Part shown: piece after piece, positions 1-5,428 of the stretch
How the letters are laid out: each line of letters opens with the position of its first letter
How positions within the stretch are numbered: the first letter of the stretch is position 1
NCBI GenBank assembly: GCA_021780415.1
Contig: JAJXYW010000180.1
Location: forward strand, 1 to 7,045
Reading direction: 5' to 3'
Length of the DNA: 7,045 nucleotides
Origin: Acidobacteriota bacterium
GTDB taxonomy: Bacteria; Acidobacteriota; Terriglobia; Terriglobales; Acidobacteriaceae
Made by a program: the position numbers and the translations under genes
Notes under the pieces: generated by a model
What the model was told of the DNA's origin: nothing
Databases searched by the model: none
What the model saw: only the letters and a program-made list of their open reading frames with translations

Positions 1-83
1 TGGCAGCCACGCAGCGAAGGAACGGAAGCCACGTAGAATCCGTCGGCGTCCCGCTCCACGATGACGTCGAATTCCCGTTCCAT
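1..83 (-). CDS. HicB-like antitoxin, 5' end only (runs off left edge)
   Basis: Twenty-seven codons are visible from an ATG at 83, open to the edge. The peptide contains ERDADGFYVASVPSLRGC, which matches the N-terminal pattern of HicB-family antitoxins (a first beta strand, then an acidic D-x-D-G-x-Y/F turn, then VASVPxLxGC). HicB proteins neutralise the HicA mRNA interferase and usually repress their own operon; some HicB-fold proteins stand alone. The gene sits at the start of a cassette, 41 nt after the recombination point. A purine-rich AAGAAGGG lies about 14 nt upstream, so the ribosome binding site is weak or badly spaced. Whether hicA follows is beyond the edge. Family call is from the visible motif; function as an antitoxin is inference. 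Confidence 0.72.
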   Translation of the reverse strand, partial: MEREFDVIVERDADGFYVASVPSLRGC

Positions 84-118
84 GCCGTAAGTCTACACCC
101 TTCTTGCAGCCTGCTGCG

Positions 119-246
119 CCCTAACGCTGCGCTTCAGGCGCGCGCCCACGACGCCGATGACTGTTGGCACTGAACGATGATGCGCCACCTTGCGACCTCC
201 GAGCAAACTTCGCCTCGGGCGCGGCGCCTGCAAGCGCTGGTTAGAC
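119..246 (-). repeat. attC site A, 128 bases, divergent type
   Basis: On the minus strand it begins with R'' GTCTAAC (246-240) and ends with R' GTTAGGG (125-119). The inner arms GCTTGCAGGCGC and GCGCCTGAAGC pair with one extra G in the L'' arm, as in the other sites, but the arm sequence and the long central part differ from the ten-member 98-base family. It is the longest attC in the window. R' breaks the GTTRRRY consensus at its last base. Unlike its neighbours, its R'' triplet does not match the 5' end of its own cassette (TTAGGC). Confidence 0.88.
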
Positions 247-261
247 CGCACGCGCAGGACT

Positions 262-822
262 TCACTCATGGAAGTCGAGGTAGAGATACCACGGCCCATC
301 GATATGGCGGAGCAGCGTCCATGCCGGCGAACCGTGGCCCGAGGCATGATCGAGACGGGGGACCACCTCGAAGTCCGAGGGAGGCCGGTCGGAGTAGAAG
401 AACCCCTTGGAGGAACCGGAATTCACCCAGCCATGTGCAGATACTACGATCCAGATTGGGTCCTTTGGCTCCGCCGCCCCATCCGTAGCGGATGCACGGG
501 GCTGATCTTCATCCGCCGCGCAACAGTGTGCTCCCGCGGCGGCAAGAAGGCGATTGTAGTCTGCCAGCCTCGCTGCTGAAACTCCGGCACGACTCGGGTC
601 GGCAAGCGCCGCCCAGTAACACTGCCCAACGTCCGTCAGGCCGCGATCGCCTTCGAACATCGTCACCAGTGCTTCGAGCTGCACGCGGTGCTCTCGGAAT
701 TGCCTCAGAAGCCGCGAGTCACTCGGGTGATCGCAGGCACGCAATAGGACGACCATCGCAGCAAGGAGCGCCAGTGCGGCCCCGCCGACGACTCCAAGCA
801 CGTTTCTCGTTAGATGGTCCAT
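262..822 (-). CDS. Conserved anchored or exported protein of unknown function (cassette A)
   Basis: A 186-residue protein. Residues about 8-28 form one hydrophobic helix (VLGVVGGAALALLAAMVVLL) followed by RAC at 28-30, so it is either a single-pass membrane protein or, less likely, a lipoprotein with a poor lipobox. The remaining 155 residues are soluble and would face outward. Residues 124-143 (WIVVSAHGWVNSGSSKGFFY) and the C-terminal WYLYLDF are the most protein-like part, with a GSSKG(F/Y) turn and a terminal aromatic strand that I have the impression recur in uncharacterised bacterial proteins. Cysteines 68, 100 and 101 could form disulfides. The ATG has no clear Shine-Dalgarno sequence, but the leader length (25 nt) fits the array. 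The stop lies 16 bases before attC A. Function unknown. Confidence 0.85.
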   Translation of the reverse strand: MDHLTRNVLGVVGGAALALLAAMVVLLRACDHPSDSRLLRQFREHRVQLEALVTMFEGDRGLTDVGQCYWAALADPSRAGVSAARLADYNRLLAAAGAHCCAADEDQPRASATDGAAEPKDPIWIVVSAHGWVNSGSSKGFFYSDRPPSDFEVVPRLDHASGHGSPAWTLLRHIDGPWYLYLDFHE

Positions 823-841
823 GTGGTGTTTCGCAATTGCG

Positions 842-939
842 GCCTAACGCCGCCGTTCAGCCGCCCGCCGGCTGGCGCGACGCGTGCCCCTGCACGCGGC
901 GTGACAGCCGAGTGGGGCGGCTGCAACGGCTGGTTAGGC
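842..939 (-). repeat. attC site B, 98 bases, main family
   Basis: R'' GCCTAAC at 939-933, spacer CAGCC, L'' GTTGCAGCCG, a central stem-loop, L' CGGCTGAAC, spacer GGCGGC, R' GTTAGGC at 848-842. The extra G in L'' marks the minus strand as the cassette orientation. The apical stem is the GCGTGC/GCACGC variant with a short CCCT loop. Confidence 0.96.
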
Positions 940-945
940 TCCGTA

Positions 946-1239
946 CTAGGAGACACTGGCAGACCTCGAACCCGCAAATAGGAGAATCGAGCCAACTAGG
1001 CCGCACACGATGCCGACCACGAACAGGATCGAGATAGCGCTCGGGACAACAACACGACCGTTCACGACCCCCAGGGCTCCCCAGAGGATGAACGTGAGCC
1101 CGAAGCAACTCGCCATCAGCCGCCGACGGCTGGGCGGTGTGCCAGGCTTACTCAGCGCGCCGCGCAACGCGAGAAGCAAGACAGCAACGCCAAGGATGGC
1201 CGGCGCACCCACGAGAATCACTTGTCTCGCAACAGCCAC
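946..1239 (-). CDS. Small three-helix integral membrane protein (cassette B)
   Basis: A 97-residue protein that is mostly hydrophobic, with helices at about residues 7-27, 43-60 and 67-89 and a short positively charged loop at 30-41 (KPGTPPSRRRL). The positive loop between helices 1 and 2 suggests that loop is cytoplasmic. No catalytic motif is visible. The start is a GTG at 1239, chosen because GGAGAGG lies 5-6 nt upstream and the leader (34 nt) matches the other cassettes. The stop codon lies 6 bases before attC B. Function unknown; recognisable only as an inner-membrane protein of the kind common in cassette arrays. Confidence 0.85.
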   Translation of the reverse strand: MAVARQVILVGAPAILGVAVLLLALRGALSKPGTPPSRRRLMASCFGLTFILWGALGVVNGRVVVPSAISILFVVGIVCGLVGSILLFAGSRSASVS

Positions 1240-1267
1240 CTTGACCTCTCCTTCCGTTCCTTCAGGA

Positions 1268-1365
1268 GCCTAACGCCGCCGTTCAGCCGCCCGCCGGCTG
1301 GCGCGACGCGTGCTCCCGCACGCGGCGTGACAGCCGTGTGGGGCGGCTGCAACGGCTGGTTAGGC
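1268..1365 (-). repeat. attC site C, 98 bases, main family
   Basis: Same arms as site B, with GCCTAAC at 1365-1359 and GTTAGGC at 1274-1268. The apical stem is the GCGTGC/GCACGC type. It provides the TAA stop of the cassette C gene. Confidence 0.96.
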
Positions 1366-1773
1366 GTCAAGCGAAGCCCCCTGAATCTCCGCCAGCAAGT
1401 CGACCGGGGCGTGTCGGAGAAAGTAGTCGCGCTCTTTCGCGTCTCCCAACCGAAACAACTCACGCAGATCGACTCCCTCCAGCTGAGCGCGATATGGCTC
1501 CAACGGATGGCGCTCCCCATGGCCAGCGATGCGCTGGCAGGCCTCCCTGCATTCGGAGTCGTCCAGAAGCGTCAGGACCCCCGCCTTGTGGAGGCCGTGG
1601 GCACCGCTCCGGACGGCGGCTTGGGCTTTCTCGACGTACAGGTCCACGACGTGTTGAATTCGCCGGTCTCGCGCGGAAGTGTCGTAACGGTGCTTGGCGC
1701 GTAGGACGCCAGCAAAATATGTCAGGCCAGACACTACCAGACCGCCAAGGCCGATCAGAAGTTCGTTACTCAT
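1360..1773 (-). CDS. Membrane-anchored small protein of unknown function (cassette C)
   Basis: A 137-residue protein. Residues 5-24 (LLIGLGGLVVSGLTYFAGVL) form one membrane helix preceded by a short acidic N-terminus and followed by RAKHRYD and further basic residues, so the soluble part is probably cytoplasmic (positive-inside rule). Residues 27-135 are charged and helix-rich with no motif I can name. The TAA stop is the one inside the R'' box of attC C, so attC and coding sequence overlap by 6 bases. The start ATG at 1773 lies 21 nt from the cassette boundary but lacks a good Shine-Dalgarno. A five-codon open frame begins with an ATG 10 nt upstream (1783) and ends just past this start, so coupled initiation is possible. 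Function unknown. Confidence 0.84.
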   Translation of the reverse strand: MSNELLIGLGGLVVSGLTYFAGVLRAKHRYDTSARDRRIQHVVDLYVEKAQAAVRSGAHGLHKAGVLTLLDDSECREACQRIAGHGERHPLEPYRAQLEGVDLRELFRLGDAKERDYFLRHAPVDLLAEIQGASLDA

Positions 1774-1788
1774 TGGCTGCCATTTGAC

Positions 1789-1886
1789 GCCTAACGCCGC
1801 CGTTCAGCCGCCCGCCGGCTGGCGCGCGGCTTGCCCTCGCAAGCCGCGTGACAGACGTGCGGGGCGGCTGCAACGGCATGTTAGGC
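1789..1886 (-). repeat. attC site D, 98 bases, main family
   Basis: R'' GCCTAAC at 1886-1880 and R' GTTAGGC at 1795-1789. It carries the CGGCTTGC/GCAAGCCG apical stem and, in the cassette orientation, an ATGCC spacer after R'' and a GTCTG sequence in the central region. It shares these features only with site E, from which it differs at one base. Confidence 0.96.
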
Positions 1887-2264
1887 TGGCCCGCTCTTGG
1901 TGCGACGAGTGTTTGGTGATGACCGTCGTGCATGTGCATTCTCCAGGACGGCCCGAAACTCGGAGTCGTCGGATAGGTGAATGAAGAGACGGCCGCAGAG
2001 CTCCCCATTGGCCAGCGTGGCCCAACCGCGCCCACACACAGGTTCGCTGTCGCTCGACCCCTCCCACGACCATTCGATCACACGCTCGTCGCTCCGCTTG
2101 ACAACACGACAGTCCAGGAATCCTACAACCGTTCCGAACTGGAACGACCCAAGGCCCTTCGGCTCGAATTCGATGAACGCTGGAACTTCGATGTCGAGGT
2201 ACTCCCTGTCCCACTCGCTCATCTCAGCAATCCGCCACCGGCCGACGAACGGGTTCGTCGTCAT
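1881..2264 (-). CDS. Conserved soluble protein of unknown function (cassette D)
   Basis: A 127-residue protein with no signal peptide or membrane segment. It opens with NPFVGRWRIAEMSEWD, followed by IEFEPKGLGSFQFG (31-44), IEWSWEG (63-69), GRGWA (78-82) and GRLFIHLSDDSEFRA (91-105). This alternating strand/turn pattern suggests an all-beta domain of about 105 residues, and I believe it is a widespread uncharacterised family; the name is not known to me. The last 20 residues are basic and low in structure and probably represent sequence next to attC recruited as coding. The TAA stop is within R'' of attC D. The ATG follows CTGGAG by about 10 nt and a 26-nt leader. Function unknown. Confidence 0.88.
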   Translation of the reverse strand: MTTNPFVGRWRIAEMSEWDREYLDIEVPAFIEFEPKGLGSFQFGTVVGFLDCRVVKRSDERVIEWSWEGSSDSEPVCGRGWATLANGELCGRLFIHLSDDSEFRAVLENAHARRSSPNTRRTKSGPA

Positions 2265-2284
2265 GTTCTACGCTCCAGAGGGCA

Positions 2285-2382
2285 GCCTAACGCCGCCGTT
2301 CAGCCGCCCGCCGGCTGGCGCGCGGCTTGCCCTCGCAAGCCGCGTGACAGACGTGTGGGGCGGCTGCAACGGCATGTTAGGC
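2285..2382 (-). repeat. attC site E, 98 bases, main family
   Basis: R'' GCCTAAC at 2382-2376 and R' GTTAGGC at 2291-2285. It is identical to site D except for one base in the central region. It supplies the TAA stop of the cassette E gene. Confidence 0.96.
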
Positions 2383-3042
2383 CTCCACCCGTATGCCTGC
2401 CATACGCTCAAGTGCGGGCAGGAGCACAGCGCAGTCTCCACACCAGAGAATCACCGGAGTGTCAATCTCCGGGGAGGTATGGTGAATCTCAACCCCTTCG
2501 CCCTTGCTGTCCGATGCAAGCCTCAGGGCAGCAATCGTAGACGACTGAATGGCGAACGCTGGCATGAGTCTCGGCCAAATCCAGAGGCCCTGGGGGTGGA
2601 CTTCCACTTTGAAGAGGCGTGGGTCATCTTTCAGTCCATAGAGCCAGCGGCCGAAATAGTTCACTGTGCCGACCCGCCCTCCGCAACGGAGCGAGACGCT
2701 AGCAGGACCCGATGTACGCACAGCCCGCTCCAGCTTAGCCATTGCAGTCGCGTCGTTGTAGACCGCCGCAGGCGCCAGGACCTGAAACCACAAGAAGGCG
2801 ACCGCAAGCACCGCGAACGGGGCAGCAGCTAGCACGCTGACCTCCTGCCAAGGGCTCCCTCGCCAGCCACCAAGAGGGTGAGGAGTTCCGCTGTGACCAG
2901 ATGAATCAGGGCGGCCCGTGCTGGCGTGATCTTCCGACCGGCCCAGTTTGGACGGCCCTGTATCCAGGACGAACGACCCGAAGTTCACAGCGTAGAGGAC
3001 CGCAAAGAGGACACTCACGACTCCGACCAGGCGCTTCACCAT
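2377..3042 (-). CDS. Two-helix membrane protein of unknown function (cassette E)
   Basis: A 221-residue protein. Hydrophobic helices lie at about 5-26 and 68-94, separated by a polar loop of some 40 residues rich in G, S, H and P (27-67). The C-terminal 125 residues are soluble, contain WLYGLKDDPRLFKVEV and end in a region with CGDC (201-204), a CxxC pair that could bind a metal or be redox active. The N-terminal MVKR and the rule of positive charges put both the N-terminus and the C-terminal domain in the cytoplasm. The ATG follows AGAGAAG by a short gap and a 25-nt leader; the TAA stop belongs to R'' of attC E. No family recognised. Confidence 0.86.
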   Translation of the reverse strand: MVKRLVGVVSVLFAVLYAVNFGSFVLDTGPSKLGRSEDHASTGRPDSSGHSGTPHPLGGWRGSPWQEVSVLAAAPFAVLAVAFLWFQVLAPAAVYNDATAMAKLERAVRTSGPASVSLRCGGRVGTVNYFGRWLYGLKDDPRLFKVEVHPQGLWIWPRLMPAFAIQSSTIAALRLASDSKGEGVEIHHTSPEIDTPVILWCGDCAVLLPALERMAGIRVEA

Positions 3043-3061
3043 CGCGCTTCTCTTTGTGGAG

Positions 3062-3159
3062 GCCTAACGCCGCCGTTCAGCCGCCCGCCGGCTGGCGCGA
3101 CGCGTGCTCCTGCACGCGGCGTGACAGCCGAGTGGGTCGGCTGCAACGGCTGGTTAGGC
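3062..3159 (-). repeat. attC site F, 98 bases, main family
   Basis: R'' GCCTAAC at 3159-3153 and R' GTTAGGC at 3068-3062, with the GCGTGC/GCACGC apical stem. The base just outside L'' differs from all sister sites (plus strand GGGTCGG instead of GGGGCGG or GGGACGG). Confidence 0.96.
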
Positions 3160-3169
3160 ATCCAGGCAC

Positions 3170-3634
3170 CTACTGGACCTCAACGTTGACCTCGACAATG
3201 ACCTGGACAGCGACGGGCCGGCCCGCCTTCTCCGCCGGTTGGTAGCGCCATTGCATGATCGCTTCACGGAAAGACCGGTCGAGGACATCATACGGAGGCG
3301 TGGGCGCTGGCACCCGCACCGGCGTCAGGTCTCGTACGCACCCCGCTTGGTCCACAACGATGGCATAGAGGAAGGGACGCGGTGCGAGCTTGAGGGCGCG
3401 GAGCGCCTCAGTGACGTGGGGCCGGATGTCGTTGATAAGCCGCGGCGGGGTGATGCCCGGGCCGATTCGCTCAACGCCTCTGCCTGGCGTTGGCAAGGCG
3501 GAAACTGGCGTCGACACGGTCGGGGCCGGCTTGATCTCGGGAACGGAGGTGGCCACGTTCGGTTGAGAGTGCCGAGGAGCCGAGCATGCCATTCCAAGGA
3601 TCAGCACAACCGCAAGCGAGATCCTCCGTCCGAT
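3170..3634 (-). CDS. Lipoprotein-like protein with TonB C-terminal domain, apparent AUC start (cassette F)
   Basis: Read from an ATC at 3634 this is 154 residues. Residues 1-17 look like a lipoprotein signal: two arginines, then ISLAVVLILG and MAC with Cys17, although the lipobox is not strict. Residues 31-65 are a proline-rich linker. Residues about 66-153 match the TonB C-terminal domain, seen in YAIVVDQAGCV (90-100), AIMQWRYQPA (125-134) and GRPVAVQVIVEVNVEV. In TonB this domain contacts outer-membrane receptors; stand-alone copies are common and mostly uncharacterised. There is no ATG, GTG or TTG in frame between attC G and the signal sequence. GGAGG sits exactly 5 nt before the ATC, and the leader (23 nt) matches the array, so this is where translation should begin. 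The frame stays open upstream through attC G, but that part is attC, not protein. Either AUC is used, or a start codon has been lost and the gene is weakly expressed. Confidence 0.78.
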   Translation of the reverse strand: MGRRISLAVVLILGMACSAPRHSQPNVATSVPEIKPAPTVSTPVSALPTPGRGVERIGPGITPPRLINDIRPHVTEALRALKLAPRPFLYAIVVDQAGCVRDLTPVRVPAPTPPYDVLDRSFREAIMQWRYQPAEKAGRPVAVQVIVEVNVEVQ

Positions 3635-3638
3635 CTCT

Positions 3639-3645
3639 CCCTCCC
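3639..3645 (-). promoter_or_regulatory. Shine-Dalgarno of the cassette F gene
   Basis: GGGAGGG on the minus strand, the core GGAGG being 5 nt from the ATC at 3634. It is the reason for placing the start there. The ATG at 3647-3645 overlaps it but opens a different frame. Confidence 0.6.
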
Positions 3646-3651
3646 ATGGAT

Positions 3652-3749
3652 GCCTAACGCCGCCGTTCAGCCGCCCGCCGGCTGGCGCGACGCGGTCCCC
3701 TGCACGCGGCGTGACAGCCGAGTGGGACGGCTGCAACGGCTGGTTAGGC
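3652..3749 (-). repeat. attC site G, 98 bases, main family with altered apical stem
   Basis: R'' GCCTAAC at 3749-3743 and R' GTTAGGC at 3658-3652. The outer arms are normal. On the plus strand the apical stem reads GCGGTC instead of GCGTGC against an unchanged GCACGC partner, which should break part of that stem. It supplies the TAA stop of the PIN-like gene. Confidence 0.95.
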
Positions 3750-4619
3750 CTCGTCCGGCGGTTCCGTGGCCGCTGCCGCTCTCTCATGGATTAGCCGCTC
3801 GAAGGTCTTCACCCAGTTCTTGCCGCCGATCTCGGGCCACGTGAGCCGTGGCTCTAGGCTCCGCTTCCGCTCCAACTCCTCTTCCTCCTGCCTTTCAGCA
3901 TCGCGCGTGACGGAAATGCCAGCGACCTTGTATGCGGGCGCGAGCCGGTTGAAAATGCGGCACTGGCGTTTCTTGCTGACGCGGTCTCGGAATTCTTGAA
4001 GGAGCCAGTCGTTTACGTAGGTCTTCCCATCCAGCTCGACTCCGTAGTCAGAATCTCGTGACACAAGCAGGATGTTCTGACCGCTTGTTTTCGCCACATC
4101 GACAATCCACTCCCAATTGAGGGCGTCGCCCATGGACGTGTCTTCCTTCTTTCGCGGCGGATAGCCAAGGATGAAACGCCTGAACGCCCTTCGCTTTACC
4201 GCTCGGCGTTCAGGGCTCTCACGCAAAAGGTTGAAGGGGCCAGGATGGGTAAAGAGTCTCTGGACGACCTTGTACACGGGGTCAGACCCGGTCGGGTTGG
4301 CAAGCACCTTTCCAAGGCGGGCTCTGAAGCGGGCGATTCTCTTGTTCGCCTCTTCCAGTCTTCGGTTGAGGACCTCAGCGGACTTGCTCTCCGCAAGAAA
4401 CGCGGCATGCGGCACCTTTTCCCGGGCTTTGAGGTTCTTCAGTGACTCCACAATGACCGCCTGGCGATTCTTCTTGAATTCCATTTCCACCTGGTACGTG
4501 CAGATGAGGCGGTCGCGGATGCTGTCGAACACGTTGAGGAGAGTCAAGCCTGACTCGTTTCTAACCCGGTAGAAGTCGAGCAGGATGTTGGTATCGACGA
4601 AGAGCAGGTAGTCAGTCAT
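3744..4619 (-). CDS. PIN-like domain ribonuclease (DUF4935/PIN_12 type) (cassette G)
   Basis: A 291-residue protein, the largest in the window. It opens with LLFVDTNILLDFYRV, the first strand of PIN domains, with Asp9 and Asn11. Glu47 lies in YQVEMEFKKNR, followed by a long helical insert (53-145), then GDALNWEWI with Asp165, and LLVSRDSDYG with Asp189/Asp191. These acidic residues match the metal-binding set of PIN nucleases, which cut RNA. The EFKKNR pattern, long insert and GDA(x)xWEWI fit the DUF4935 subgroup rather than the short VapC toxins (about 130 residues). Residues 192-291 add a charged tail with an E-rich stretch near 240. No antitoxin partner is in the cassette, so it is not a classical VapBC pair. 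AAGGA lies about 5 nt before the ATG. The TAA stop is in attC G. Likely a nuclease; target unknown. Confidence 0.87.
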   Translation of the reverse strand: MTDYLLFVDTNILLDFYRVRNESGLTLLNVFDSIRDRLICTYQVEMEFKKNRQAVIVESLKNLKAREKVPHAAFLAESKSAEVLNRRLEEANKRIARFRARLGKVLANPTGSDPVYKVVQRLFTHPGPFNLLRESPERRAVKRRAFRRFILGYPPRKKEDTSMGDALNWEWIVDVAKTSGQNILLVSRDSDYGVELDGKTYVNDWLLQEFRDRVSKKRQCRIFNRLAPAYKVAGISVTRDAERQEEEELERKRSLEPRLTWPEIGGKNWVKTFERLIHERAAAATEPPDEA

Positions 4620-4634
4620 TTGGTTCCTTACGAG

Positions 4635-4732
4635 GCCTAACGCCGCCGTTCAGCCGCCCGCCGGCTGGCGCGCGGGTTGCGCACGCAAGCCGCGTGACAG
4701 CCGTGTGGGGCGGCTGCAACGGCCTGTTAGGC
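4635..4732 (-). repeat. attC site H, 98 bases, main family
   Basis: R'' GCCTAAC at 4732-4726 and R' GTTAGGC at 4641-4635. The plus strand has GGGTTGCGCACGCAAGCC in the apical region, a variant shared with site J, and the spacer next to R'' is AGGCC. Confidence 0.96.
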
Positions 4733-4741
4733 AACCTGCCC

Positions 4742-5311
4742 TTACCCCTTCCTGACTGCTGCAGCAACGTCCTTGATTGCGCCAACTAGGGCTCCCGTGC
4801 TCCGATCGAGCTCAAGTGCTGACTGAAGAAAGGCGTTTAGGTCTATGGTCGTGCGCTCCTCGACAGTTCGGCCGGCAAATGAATATGTGGCGGTGACTGC
4901 GAAGACGCTAGGGGTCACGGACAGGTCGGCGTTGTCACCGAATATCACAAAGGACTGGGCCAAGTAGAACATCAACTCGGCATCCGGCGAGAAAGACACG
5001 ATAGGCTCTTGGAAGGCTCGGAACGTGGAAATGTCGCGGTCTGCGCGCCTTTCGCCAAACTGGTAGAAGGAGCGGTCGAGGGTTAGCCGGAGGTTCGATG
5101 CGGCAGTCTTCCCAGTGTTCCGTATGTGCAGGATGAACAGGGGTGTCTCGGGTTCCGGGAGAGCCGCGATCGCGATATAGGGGCGGGTGGCCTCGAGCGC
5201 CTGTTCCTGCATGAACAGGAGAGTCTTTCGGTTAGACCGCACGATTAAGTACGTCAGCCATGTGTAGAGGAGGGTCGACAAGGTCATCACGACAGCAAGA
5301 ACAACATTCAT
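4742..5311 (-). CDS. Membrane-anchored beta-rich protein of unknown function (cassette H)
   Basis: A 189-residue protein. Residues 3-24 form one membrane helix followed by RSNRK, then a short helix (30-42) and a RPYIAI segment (43-48). Residues 57-150 alternate strands and turns, including FILHIRNTGKTAASNLRLTLD (broken here as FILHIRNTGK and TAASNLRLTLD), which resembles the strand pairs of immunoglobulin-like domains often found behind an N-terminal anchor in uncharacterised proteins. By the positive-inside rule the domain is probably cytoplasmic. The ATG at 5311 is preceded by GAGGAGG with a 7-nt gap, the strongest ribosome binding site in the window, and a 25-nt leader. The stop is 9 bases before attC H. 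Role unknown; the architecture suggests binding or sensing at the membrane. Confidence 0.88.
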   Translation of the reverse strand: MNVVLAVVMTLSTLLYTWLTYLIVRSNRKTLLFMQEQALEATRPYIAIAALPEPETPLFILHIRNTGKTAASNLRLTLDRSFYQFGERRADRDISTFRAFQEPIVSFSPDAELMFYLAQSFVIFGDNADLSVTPSVFAVTATYSFAGRTVEERTTIDLNAFLQSALELDRSTGALVGAIKDVAAAVRKG

Positions 5312-5330
5312 TCGTTGACCTCCTCAGGTT

Positions 5331-5428
5331 GCCTAACGCCGCCGTTCAGCCGCCCGCCGGCTGGCGCGCGGCTTGCCCACGCAAGCCGCGTGACAGCCGA
5401 GTGGGACGGCTGCAACGGCTGGTTAGGT
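5331..5428 (-). repeat. attC site I, 98 bases, variant R''
   Basis: R'' is ACCTAAC (5428-5422) and R' GTTAGGC (5337-5331). The R'' first base matches the 5' end of its own cassette (TTAGGT in site J). The apical stem is the CGGCTTGC/GCAAGCCG type. It supplies the TAA stop of the cassette I gene. Confidence 0.95.

Noticed and set aside
1218..1520. Minus-strand 100-codon frame across attC C
   Set aside because: It reads out of frame through the cassette C gene, through attC C and into the leader of cassette B; no independent start signal.
1981..2832. Plus-strand open frame of 283 codons
   Set aside because: It runs antisense through two cassette genes and straight across attC E, contains the attC peptide, and is arginine/proline-rich. 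It is a product of high GC content and the stop-poor attC.
3635..3787. N-terminal extension of the TonB-domain protein from a start at 3787
   Set aside because: The extra residues are attC G and the end of the PIN gene read in another frame; the signal peptide would be internal.
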